Assembly (NCBI RefSeq): GCF_003570905.1
Contig: NZ_QXJM01000040.1
Coordinates: forward strand, 434,001 to 498,000
Length of the DNA: 64,000 nucleotides
Reading direction: 5' to 3'
Source: Cohnella faecalis
GTDB lineage: Bacteria; Bacillota; Bacilli; Paenibacillales; Paenibacillaceae
The notes beneath the pieces are model-generated. The model did no database searches. It was not told where the DNA came from and worked only from the letters and a program-made list of their open reading frames with translations. A program made the position numbers and the translations under genes. Positions 42,801 to 50,037 of this stretch are shown here, piece by piece; within the stretch, counting starts at the first letter, position 1, and every line of letters begins with the position of its first letter.

Positions 42801-45800
42801 ATCTCGTAGCCGGTTACTGAGACGTTATCCGTCGATGCGCTCCAAGAGAGGTTGACGGAATTGTGCGTCTTGGCAGTCGACTGTACGCCCGCTGGAATGG
42901 ATGGCGCTATCGTGTCGATGATTACGCCGCCGGTAGGCGTGCCGGCCTTGATCGTTCCGTTCTCGAACGTCCACACTCCTTGTTGGAACGCGTAGTCCTT
43001 GCCTCCATTGTTATCCCATGTGCCGCTGCCGTTGTTGAAGTCGGCCTTCAGGCTCGTTGCCGTGCCGATATCGACTGTGATCTCGCTGTAGCCCGGGTAT
43101 TGAGTCGAAGCCGTCATGGCTTTACCTGGTGCCGTCGTCCACGCTCCGCCTGTTGGCGTGTAGTGGAAGTATGGCGTGCTGTAGCCGCGTTTGTAGTAAA
43201 TCGTTGCCGTGTTCGTCGTCGGAGCTTTTTCCGTCGTTACGATCAACGGTGCGCTCAGAGCCGACAAGTTGCCGCCGGCGTCATAAGCTTTGACCTTATA
43301 GGTGTAAGCTGTATCCGCCGCCAAACCGGTGTCCGCGTAGGAAGTCGAAGCCGAAGTGCCGACTTTAACGTCGTTGCGGTAAACCTCGTAGCCTGTTACT
43401 CCAACATTGTCCGTCGACGCGCTCCACGTCAGGGAAACGGAATTGTTGGTTTTGGAAGCCGCTTGTACGTTCGTTGGCACCGATGGAGCTTGCAGATCCT
43501 TCGGTTCCGTCGTTACGGACAATGCACTGCTCTCATCCGATTTGTTGCCGGCTGCGTCATAAGCTTTAACTTTGTACGTATAAGCGGTTTCAGCTGTAAG
43601 GCCGCTATCCGTGTAAGCCGCTGAAGTAGACGTACCGACTTTCGTTCCGTTGCGATAGATTTCATAGCCCTTGACGCTTACGTTGTCCGTAGACGGGCTC
43701 CATGTCAAGCTAACGGAATTTTGCGTCTTGGCCGCTGCTGCGAGATTCGTCGGAACGGATGGAGGATCGTTGTCTACAGGATTGTCGATCCAGTTCGCAC
43801 CGTCATACCATCCTTCCGCGCTGATCAGGAAGCCTGCCGATTGAGCCGCAGGAAGCTGCTTGCCGCTTGCATCCTTGAAGATGACTCTTGTGCTCTCGAC
43901 GTCCGCTATCGTATACGAATACCAACCGTCGCCGTCATCGGTCATCGATGGCGCCGAAGCCCATACAGGTTCCGTTACTTTAGGCGTCGTTTCATAGAAG
44001 TACAATTGCGGAGTGCTCCAATTGCTAGGCTTCTTGAAGTGAACGGTCAGCATGCTTCTGTCCGTCTTCGTGAACGTGTACTGCTTGGAATCGCTGCCCA
44101 GTTCATTGACCGCATACAAGCGAAGCGTTGCCGTATCGCCAATTTGCATGCCAGTGCCGATCGTCAGCGTTTGTCCATTCGTGAACGAGGTTCCGCTCGT
44201 TTGCGGGTCGCTGCCGTCAAGCGTGTATTTTCCCGTTGCCGAGTTTTTCACATACAGAGTGATATCTTTCGTAGCCGAGCTAAATTTGCCGCCCATCGGA
44301 GTAGCGGATACTTTAGCTTTCGGGTTCGGCAGTTCTTCGATAAGAATGACGCCGTTTCCGTTGGCCGTGAAGGTTGCTTTGCCGCCGCTTACGACGGTTT
44401 CGGCGCCGGTGTACGCATCGCGTACAGCCGCTCCATCATCGAATACGCCGCTAACATTGACCTGCGTCGAACCGCTAGCTCCTACTGCCACAACCACTTT
44501 GTCTTCCAGACCGTTCTTGTTGTAAGTACGGCTGAAGACGTATGGCGACGACGCTTGGAGCTGCTTGTGGGCGCCCGCGCCGATGGAGATGTGGTTGCTG
44601 CGGAACTTACCAAGCTTCTGCCAGTGCGACAGTACGCTTTGATTAATGGAGCTCCAGTTCATATCCGAGCGCGTCGGTTGATCCCAAGGCGCGGTTACCG
44701 GCTGTCTGGCCGTCTCGTCGCCGTAATAAATCTGGACGGCGCCCGGCAACAGCAGCATCGAAGTTCCGCCGTTGATCAGATTGCCGCGGTTGTAGAGCGA
44801 TGTATCATGGGAAGACATGTAGCTGAGAACATTGAACGAATCGTCCGAATTGATCTTGGACGCATATTCCGAGAAGATGCTCTCCAATTTATCAAGGTTG
44901 CCTGCTTGTCCTTGGAACGAGAAGTTGATCAAGGAATCGAACCCGTTGTCGAAGTAGCTGCTGCGCCCGACTCCGTGCCCGTATACTTCGCCCGTCATCC
45001 AGAAGTCCAGATCGTCCATCTTCTTCGAAGGATTGGCGGCCTTCCAGTCCCGGAGAGCCGTAACGGCTTCCGCCTTCAAGCTTTTCCATACGGATTGGTC
45101 TACGTGTTTAGCCGTATCGACGCGGAAGCCGTCGATTCCATAGTCCCGAACCCAGTCGGTCAGCCATTTCGTCAAGTAGTTGCTAACCGTGCGAGGCTTG
45201 CCCGTACGGTTGAAGAACGCATCGAGCTCTTGCTGCTCTTTGGTCTTCTTCGCGCTATCCCACTTGCTCAGCAAAATCGGAGGCAAGCCGACGACTTTGC
45301 TGGACTCCGTCTTGAAATCCGGAAGATCGGATAGACACATGGTCGTATCGGATCCGCCGCAAGCATCGTAGCCCGATTTGTTAACGCGAATCCAGTCCGA
45401 ACCCCACCACTTGCTCCAGCGGGACGAGTCCGTATTCTGTACGATGTTGTTGTAAGTAGTGTAGTGCGCGGACGATTCCGGCTGGTTGTAGTAGTAGCTC
45501 TGCCAGCCGCTGGCAAGTTGGCCGAAATCGTACTCGCTCATGTCTTTCATCGTTTCGTAGCCGGCATGGTTCATAACGATGTCCATTACGATCCGGATGC
45601 CGTGCTCATGAGCCGTATCGACGAACGTTTTCATGTCCGATTCCGTACCCATGTTTTTATCGATTTCGGTGAAATCGAGAGGGTAGTAGCCATGGTAAGC
45701 ATAATGACGGAACGCTTCTCCGCCTACCCAGCCGTGAACTTGCTCGTAAGGCGCCGTAATCCAGATAGCGTTAACGCCCAGATTGTTGAAGTAGCCTTCG

Positions 45801-46114
45801 TTGATTTTGTTTGTAAGCCCTTTCAAATCCCCGCCGTGGAAAGTGCCCACTTTGTTTTTGTACCCGGAGTACTCGTTGCCGCTCTGATCGAGCTCGCGAC
45901 CGTAAGAGTGGTTGTTGCTCGAATCTCCATCGAGAAAACGGTCCGTAATCTCAAAGTAAACGGTGGCATTGTCCCATGAGAACGGGCTTGCCGGTTCCGT
46001 AGATGTCGTAGCCGCTGCCGATACCTCTTGGCGCGCGCTCCCGAACGTAAGGAACGTCGAGAGAACCAATGCGCAGATCAAGAACGCATTCAGCGTTTTT
46101 CTGGCTAGTTTCAT
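39806..46114 (-). CDS. Giant secreted amylase with two GH13 catalytic domains flanking CBM26, FN3 and CBM25 modules
   Basis: 2102 residues with an Sec signal peptide (1-33). Domain 1 (about 45-600) is MalS-like GH13: HGWVGGEAFRHYAYHGYYPLDF, Asp333 in FRVDTAKHV, Glu376 in WMTGEVYGHG, Asp437 in SSHDTS. A chitobiase-C-like segment, a CBM26-like domain (about 685-775), then FN3-FN3 and alternating CBM25-FN3 ending in a fourth CBM25. A GNNGGGGDD linker leads to domain 2 (about 1655-2102), a second GH13 with Asp1855 in LRVDTAKHVP, Glu1879 in IGEIFHG and Asp1944 in DNHDTKR. Both triads are intact. No sortase or SLH anchor; binding to starch is presumably by the CBMs. Confidence 0.92.
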   Translation of the reverse strand: MKLARKTLNAFLICALVLSTFLTFGSARQEVSAAATTSTEPASPFSWDNATVYFEITDRFLDGDSSNNHSYGRELDQSGNEYSGYKNKVGTFHGGDLKGLTNKINEGYFNNLGVNAIWITAPYEQVHGWVGGEAFRHYAYHGYYPLDFTEIDKNMGTESDMKTFVDTAHEHGIRIVMDIVMNHAGYETMKDMSEYDFGQLASGWQSYYYNQPESSAHYTTYNNIVQNTDSSRWSKWWGSDWIRVNKSGYDACGGSDTTMCLSDLPDFKTESSKVVGLPPILLSKWDSAKKTKEQQELDAFFNRTGKPRTVSNYLTKWLTDWVRDYGIDGFRVDTAKHVDQSVWKSLKAEAVTALRDWKAANPSKKMDDLDFWMTGEVYGHGVGRSSYFDNGFDSLINFSFQGQAGNLDKLESIFSEYASKINSDDSFNVLSYMSSHDTSLYNRGNLINGGTSMLLLPGAVQIYYGDETARQPVTAPWDQPTRSDMNWSSINQSVLSHWQKLGKFRSNHISIGAGAHKQLQASSPYVFSRTYNKNGLEDKVVVAVGASGSTQVNVSGVFDDGAAVRDAYTGAETVVSGGKATFTANGNGVILIEELPNPKAKVSATPMGGKFSSATKDITLYVKNSATGKYTLDGSDPQTSGTSFTNGQTLTIGTGMQIGDTATLRLYAVNELGSDSKQYTFTKTDRSMLTVHFKKPSNWSTPQLYFYETTPKVTEPVWASAPSMTDDGDGWYSYTIADVESTRVIFKDASGKQLPAAQSAGFLISAEGWYDGANWIDNPVDNDPPSVPTNLAAAAKTQNSVSLTWSPSTDNVSVKGYEIYRNGTKVGTSTSAAYTDSGLTAETAYTYKVKAYDAAGNKSDESSALSVTTEPKDLQAPSVPTNVQAASKTNNSVSLTWSASTDNVGVTGYEVYRNDVKVGTSASTSYADTGLAADTAYTYKVKAYDAGGNLSALSAPLIVTTEKAPTTNTATIYYKRGYSTPYFHYTPTGGAWTTAPGKAMTASTQYPGYSEITVDIGTATSLKADFNNGSGTWDNNGGKDYAFQQGVWTFENGTIKAGTPTGGVIIDTIAPSIPAGVQSTAKTHNSVNLSWSASTDNVSVTGYEIYRNNSKVGTSAGTTYADSGLAASTEYTYTVKAYDAAGNKSDASAELKVTTNAQPTTNTATIYYKRGYSTPYFHYTPTGGAWTTAPGKAMTASTQYPGYSEITVDIGTATSLKADFNNGSGTWDNNGGKDYTFQQGVWTFENGTIKAGTPTGGVIIDTIAPSIPAGVQSTAKTHNSVNLSWSASTDNVSVTGYEIYRNNSKVGTSAGTTYADSGLAASTEYTYTVKAYDAAGNKSDASAELKVTTNAQPTTNTATIYYKRGYSTPYFHYTPTGGAWTTAPGKAMTASTQYPGYSEITVDIGTATSLKADFNNGSGTWDNNGGKDYTFQQGVWTFENGTIKAGTPTGGVIIDTIAPSIPAGVQSTAKTHNSVNLSWSASTDNVSVTGYEIYRNNSKVGTSAGTTYADSGLAASTEYTYTVKAYDAAGNKSDASAELKVTTNAQPTTNTATIYYKRGYSTPYIHYAPTGGTWTTSPGKAMTNSPDHSGYSVITIDLGTATGMQAVFNNGLNTWDNNSGQNYTFQQGTWTFESGTIKSGVPGNNGGGGDDTPITDPVDWSKQSIYFMMTDRFVNGDTSNDNYGGFNSDKSNPTKWHGGDFQGIINNLDYIKNMGFTAIWITPVTMQKGAYAYHGYHTYDFYSVDGHLGTMDKFKELVNTAHQKGIAVMLDVVVNHTGDFGTGGAAAPFNNYDWYHHIGDISNNDYNTNNTYRIENGEVAGLDDLNQENPAVANALNDWIKWLIAQSKVDGLRVDTAKHVPKWYLKSFDNAANTFTIGEIFHGDPAVVGDYSNYLDAVLDFPMYYTITDVFAKDGSMNLIKDRYNSDNKYRDTRFNGVFIDNHDTKRFLNVATSGDKWKQLKAALGFVLTSRGIPIVYQGTELGYSGGDDPSNREDMVLNANHELYKYIAQVNTIRKAHPALQNGTQTEKWVDNDIYAFQRSKDGDEALVVINNSWSSQTRTISNVSNMGQAYNRMGSDSASVNNGSITVTLAPKEVKIFTK
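41436..42989. repeat. Near-identical 582-bp tandem repeat inside the tandem-GH13 gene
   Basis: By eye, the sequence is identical to itself shifted by 582 bp across this span (about 2.7 copies); the first difference I notice is one base at 42990. Each unit encodes one FN3 plus one CBM25 (194 residues). Identity at synonymous sites points to very recent duplication or gene conversion. Confidence 0.88.
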
Positions 46115-46148
46115 GAAAAATCATCTCCCTTTCCTGATAACTCCCACT

Positions 46149-46177
46149 GTGCAATCGTTTGTGCAAACGTTTGCGCA
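46149..46177 (-). promoter_or_regulatory. Double LacI/MalR-type operator at the amylase promoter
   Basis: TGTGCAATCGTTTGTG (46149-46164) overlaps TGTGCAAACGTTTGCGCA (46160-46177), a near-perfect palindrome. The centres are 11-12 bp apart, about one helical turn. The pair lies just downstream of the promoter, a repression position, and shares the core with the pilA-region palindromes. Confidence 0.72.
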
Positions 46178-46194
46178 GAGCTGAATAAAAAGCC

Positions 46195-46224
46195 ATGAAA
46201 TCGAATTTTCGAAATTCACGTCAA
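46195..46224 (-). promoter_or_regulatory. Probable promoter of the amylase unit
   Basis: TTGACG (46219-46224), an 18-bp spacer and TTTCAT (46195-46200) on the minus strand. The -10 is weak, which fits a promoter needing an activator. Confidence 0.4.
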
Positions 46225-46244
46225 GTTTGCTTTTGTTTTTTGAA

Positions 46245-46258
46245 TGATATCGCTTTCA
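46245..46258 (-). promoter_or_regulatory. cre-like site upstream of the amylase promoter
   Basis: TGATATCGCTTTCA matches the cre consensus except at position 4. It lies about 20 bp upstream of the -35. Confidence 0.5.
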
Positions 46259-46270
46259 ATTTGACACGTT

Positions 46271-46298
46271 CATTCAATGGTGAGGTCAATCATTCAAT
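46271..46298 (-). promoter_or_regulatory. Direct repeats upstream of the amylase promoter
   Basis: CATTCAAT at 46271-46278 and again at 46291-46298, 20 bp apart (about two helical turns), beyond the cre-like site. Same-face direct repeats at this distance resemble activator sites of AraC or response-regulator type. No regulator is identified. Confidence 0.35.
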
Positions 46299-46817
46299 CG
46301 TCGATCGTAGGGTGAGACGGAAGCGGGAATGCCATTCGACTTGCTTGATGAGCCGACAAGCATAAAACGGAGTTTCAAAGATTGAGGCAATGTCTTGCGT
46401 GGTTGCTGTTGTCCTGCCCTCCTTTTCGATAAAAGGTGCTTGCGAAGCTCGCCGTTCTGTAAGCGTATTCAAGAAGCATTAAACATTAATCTGTTTCTAT
46501 CCCTTGAGGGGGATGGGTTGGGTCATTCGCTTGATGGCCGAGCACAGATTTCAGATTGTAAGAAATTAGCCTTTCTTGCAAGTCCTTACCTGTAAAAAAT
46601 GTGAAAGGCTTCTTGAATAATTTTACTCTATGATAATTTTTCGGTTTTGTATAGGGGGAATCTTTCAATTTTTGTCGAACTGTCTCAAAAATTTATCGAC
46701 AAAGAGCCGTTTAACCGCTCAACCTTCCACCTAATTATCCAAAAAATATAAATTTAGTTCATAGATTAGGTTTCTGAAAATATGGCGGCCGAGGCTCGTT
46801 ATGAGCTTTCGAACTGA
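46299..46817. other. Intergenic DNA between the amylase promoter and malic enzyme: no gene found
   Basis: About 520 bp, AT-rich towards 46600-46760. Short open frames exist on both strands but none has a convincing ribosome site, domain or family resemblance. I see no LacI-type regulator gene here. Confidence 0.6.
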
Positions 46818-46853
46818 ACAAAAACGGCCCTCCCGATTGAACGGGCGGGCCGT
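46818..46853 (-). terminator. Terminator after the malic enzyme gene
   Basis: Minus-strand stem ACGGCCCGCCCG / CGGGAGGGCCGT followed by TTTTGT, a few bases after the stop. Confidence 0.9.
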
Positions 46854-46858
46854 CTCGA

Positions 46859-48286
46859 TTACCGGAAATCACGAGGAATCCGGCGTGCGGTTCCCGAGTC
46901 GATGGCGGCTTGGACGACGCGGTCCCGAACGGTTTTGACCACATTCTGATTGAATACGCTCGGAATAATATAGTGCCGATTAAGCTCCTTCTCCGAAATG
47001 ATAGAGGCGATCGCTTCGGCGGCCGCCAGCTTCATCTCTTCGTTGATGTCGATAGCCCGGCAATCGAGAGCGCCTCGAAAAATCCCCGGAAAACAGAGCA
47101 CATTGTTGATCTGATTCGGAAAATCCGACCTTCCGGTCGCGACGACGGCAACCAGATCCTCGATCTCCTCGGGATGAATCTCCGGCGTCGGATTCGCCAT
47201 CGCGAACACGATCGGCCTCTGCGCCATACGCTGTACGTGCTCCCGCGTCAGAACGCCGCCCTTGGATACGCCGATGAAGACGTCCGCTCCTTCCAGTGCG
47301 TCCGCCAATCCGCCGCGAAGCCGGTTCGGATTCGTCCTCTCGGCGAACCACCGCTTCATCGGGTTGTCGTAGTGCGAGTCGGCGGTTAGAATGCCCTCCA
47401 CGTCGACGCCGATCAGCTCCTTCACTCCCGCCGCCAGAAGAATGTTGCTGCATGCAATGCCCGCCGCGCCGATGCCGCAGACGACGACTTTAACCTCGTC
47501 GATCGACTTGCCCGCCAGCTTCAGAGCGTTAATCAGCCCGGCATAGAGCACAACCGCCGTACCGTGCTGATCGTCGTGAAAAACCGGAATGTCCAATTCC
47601 TCCCGCAGTCTTCTTTCGATCTCGAAGCAGCGCGGAGACGAGATGTCCTCCAGGTTGATGCCGCCGAAGGCGGTCGCGATTTGCTTGACGGCGCGAATGA
47701 TCTCCTCGGTATCCTGGGTTTCCAAGCAGATCGGAAAAGCGTCCACCTCCGCGAACTGCTTGAACAGCATGGCCTTCCCTTCCATCACCGGCATAGCCGC
47801 CCGGGGACCGATGTTGCCAAGGCCGAGCACGGCGCTGCCGTCGGAGACGACCGCTACGGTGTTCCTCTTGATCGTCAAAGTGAACGCCTTTGAAGGATCT
47901 TCGTAGATGGCCATGCACACACGAGCGACATCCGGCGTATAGACGCGAGACAGATCGTCCCTGTTCTGAATGGGCGTCTTCGGCGTGATCGCGATTTTGC
48001 CGCCCAGGTGAAGCAGGAACGTGCGGTCCGAGACGTGCATGACTCGAACGTCGGACAGCTTCGCGAGCGCGTCCGTGATCTTGGCAATATCGCCCGTGTC
48101 GCCCGCGTTAACCGTCAGATCGCGTACCGTGGCGGTCGACGTCGTCCCGATAATGTCGATGGCAACGATATCGCCGCCGGCGGACGAGATCGCAGTCGCC
48201 ACCTCTCCGAACGTAATGCGGGCCGAATTCATTTCCAGACGGATAATGATGTTTTTTCCCGAAAAATTTCGCGACCAGTCGTTCAT
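46859..48286 (-). CDS. NAD(P)-dependent malic enzyme with N-terminal ACT domain
   Basis: Oxidatively decarboxylates malate to pyruvate. Residues about 10-85 form an ACT-type regulatory domain (IIIRLEMNSARITFGEVATAI). The malic-enzyme domains follow: SRVYTPDVARVC, the catalytic Lys in MEGKAMLFKQFA, the metal site DDQHGTAVV, the Rossmann motif GIGAAGIA, and MANPTPEI. The 475-residue length fits the short bacterial class plus ACT. The cofactor cannot be decided by eye. It has its own terminator and follows rocA in the same direction. Confidence 0.93.
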   Translation of the reverse strand: MNDWSRNFSGKNIIIRLEMNSARITFGEVATAISSAGGDIVAIDIIGTTSTATVRDLTVNAGDTGDIAKITDALAKLSDVRVMHVSDRTFLLHLGGKIAITPKTPIQNRDDLSRVYTPDVARVCMAIYEDPSKAFTLTIKRNTVAVVSDGSAVLGLGNIGPRAAMPVMEGKAMLFKQFAEVDAFPICLETQDTEEIIRAVKQIATAFGGINLEDISSPRCFEIERRLREELDIPVFHDDQHGTAVVLYAGLINALKLAGKSIDEVKVVVCGIGAAGIACSNILLAAGVKELIGVDVEGILTADSHYDNPMKRWFAERTNPNRLRGGLADALEGADVFIGVSKGGVLTREHVQRMAQRPIVFAMANPTPEIHPEEIEDLVAVVATGRSDFPNQINNVLCFPGIFRGALDCRAIDINEEMKLAAAEAIASIISEKELNRHYIIPSVFNQNVVKTVRDRVVQAAIDSGTARRIPRDFR

Positions 48287-48374
48287 CCTGCCACCCCCTA
48301 TGAGTAAAATAGCATATATCCATCTACAAGTATGAACATGTTTTGAGCGAAATCGGCAGGCGGCGCGGATTTTT

Positions 48375-49922
48375 TTACATTTTCTCCGATAGGAGCTTGG
48401 CTTGGGTCAGCAGCAGCAGGTAGTCCCGACCGCCGGCCTTCGAATCGGTGCCGGAGAGGTTAAATCCTCCGAACGGGTGAACGCCGACGAGAGCGCCGGT
48501 GCATTTTCGATTGAAGTACAGGTTGCCGACATGAAATTCCCGCCTCGCCCGCTCCAGATGAGCCCGGCTTCTCGAGAACACAGCTCCGGTCAGCCCGTAA
48601 TCGGTATCGTTCGCGATTCGCAACGCTTCGTCGAAGCTGGCCGCCCGGATGAACGCAACGACGGGGCCGAATATTTCTTCCTGCGCGATGCGGGCGCCCG
48701 GCTCCACGTCCGCGATTACCGTCGGTTCGATGAAATAGCCGTCGCCAGCCGCCTTGCCGCCGCCGCAAACGATACGGCCCTCCCTCCGTCCGCTCTCGAT
48801 ATATGCCAAGATGCTGAGATAGGCTTTCTCATCGATAACCGGGCCCATGTAAGTCGCTCCATCCGTCGGGTCGCCAACAACGAGCTTGCTCGCTCTCTCC
48901 GCCACTTTTGCCAATACCTCGTCGTACACCGCTTCATGCACGATAGCCCGCGAGCAGGCCGAGCATTTCTGCCCGGCGAAGCCGAACGCCGATACGACGA
49001 TCGCTTCAGCCGCGGCGTTCAAGTCGCTATCGCTGTCTACGACAATGGCGTCTTTTCCGCCCATCTCGGCGATAACGCGCTTTATCCACCGCTGCCCGGG
49101 CTGCGCCTTGGCCGCCTTTTCGTTAATACGAAGCCCGATTTCGCGCGAGCCGGTAAAACTGACGAACCGGGTGAGGGGATGCTCGACCAACGCATCTCCC
49201 ACTTCCCCGCCGGAGCCCGGGAGGAACGCGACCGCTTCGGGCGGCAAGCCCGCTTCGTGAAGCAGTTCCACGAATTTGGCCGCGATGACGGGCGTCGGGC
49301 TCGCGGGCTTCAAGACGACCGTGTTGCCCGCCACGAGAGCGGACGTTGTCATCCCAACCATGATGGCAAGCGGAAAATTCCAAGGAGGAATGACGACGCC
49401 GACGCCTAGAGGGATATAGGTCAGCTCGTTGTCTTCGCCAACTATCCGATACAGAGGCTGCCGCTCCTCCAATCGCTCCATTTCCCGCGCGTAAAACTCC
49501 ATGAAATCGATCGCTTCAGCCGTATCGACGTCAGCCTCTACCCAGCTTTTACCCGCTTCGTATACCATCCACGCCGAAAACTCGAATTTTCGCCGACGCA
49601 GAAGAGCCGCCGCTTTGTACAAATAACGCGCTCTCTCCGAACCCGGCACCCGGCTCCACGTCCGGAACGCTTCGGAAGCTTCCCGAATCGCTCGCGCGGC
49701 CAGCTCCCGATCCGCTTGCCCTACAATTCCGATTACTTGCTTCGGATTCGCGGGGTTGACGGATGGCGCGAAGCGGTCCACGTCAATACGCTCGCCTCCG
49801 ACGATCGGTCTATATTCGCGGCCTAGCTCCTTTTCGACCCTCTTCAACGCTTCCTTGAACGCCTGAGCTTGATGCGCCGGAGAAAAATCGGTGAACGGCT
49901 CGTTGCGAAAAGCTTCCAGCAT
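48375..49922 (-). CDS. rocA: L-glutamate gamma-semialdehyde (1-pyrroline-5-carboxylate) dehydrogenase
   Basis: Final step of proline and arginine breakdown, giving glutamate and NADH. The 515-residue ALDH has the nucleotide-region PWNFPLAIMVGM, general-base Glu in AEMGGKDAIVVD, the catalytic Cys in FAGQKCSACSRAI, and EEIFGPVVAF. The ATG at 49922 has AAGGAGG upstream; the longer frame is unsupported. It is divergent from putB, with 115 bp between. Confidence 0.94.
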   Translation of the reverse strand: MLEAFRNEPFTDFSPAHQAQAFKEALKRVEKELGREYRPIVGGERIDVDRFAPSVNPANPKQVIGIVGQADRELAARAIREASEAFRTWSRVPGSERARYLYKAAALLRRRKFEFSAWMVYEAGKSWVEADVDTAEAIDFMEFYAREMERLEERQPLYRIVGEDNELTYIPLGVGVVIPPWNFPLAIMVGMTTSALVAGNTVVLKPASPTPVIAAKFVELLHEAGLPPEAVAFLPGSGGEVGDALVEHPLTRFVSFTGSREIGLRINEKAAKAQPGQRWIKRVIAEMGGKDAIVVDSDSDLNAAAEAIVVSAFGFAGQKCSACSRAIVHEAVYDEVLAKVAERASKLVVGDPTDGATYMGPVIDEKAYLSILAYIESGRREGRIVCGGGKAAGDGYFIEPTVIADVEPGARIAQEEIFGPVVAFIRAASFDEALRIANDTDYGLTGAVFSRSRAHLERARREFHVGNLYFNRKCTGALVGVHPFGGFNLSGTDSKAGGRDYLLLLTQAKLLSEKM

Positions 49923-50037
49923 GCTTATCTCCTCCTTCTGCGAACTGCGGCAGTCTAATGCCAATAAATGCGAATGACTCGCGGCATATGCCAGCCTCTC
50001 GACAGGTCATCGCTATTCGAAGGAGGTGAAGGAACAA

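Noticed and set aside
39794-45979. Long plus-strand open frames opposite the amylase genes (up to about 620 codons)
   Set aside because: They repeat with the same 582-bp period, are Arg/Val-rich low-quality translations, and are antisense shadows of high-GC third positions.
46290-46472. 60-codon minus-strand frame upstream of the amylase, considered as a remnant of a LacI-type regulator
   Set aside because: No helix-turn-helix or ligand-domain motif and no ribosome site.
49923-50037. Sigma-54 promoter in the rocA-putB gap (TTGGCATTAGACTGC on the minus strand)
   Set aside because: GG to GC spacing is 9 rather than 10 bp, which is usually inactive.
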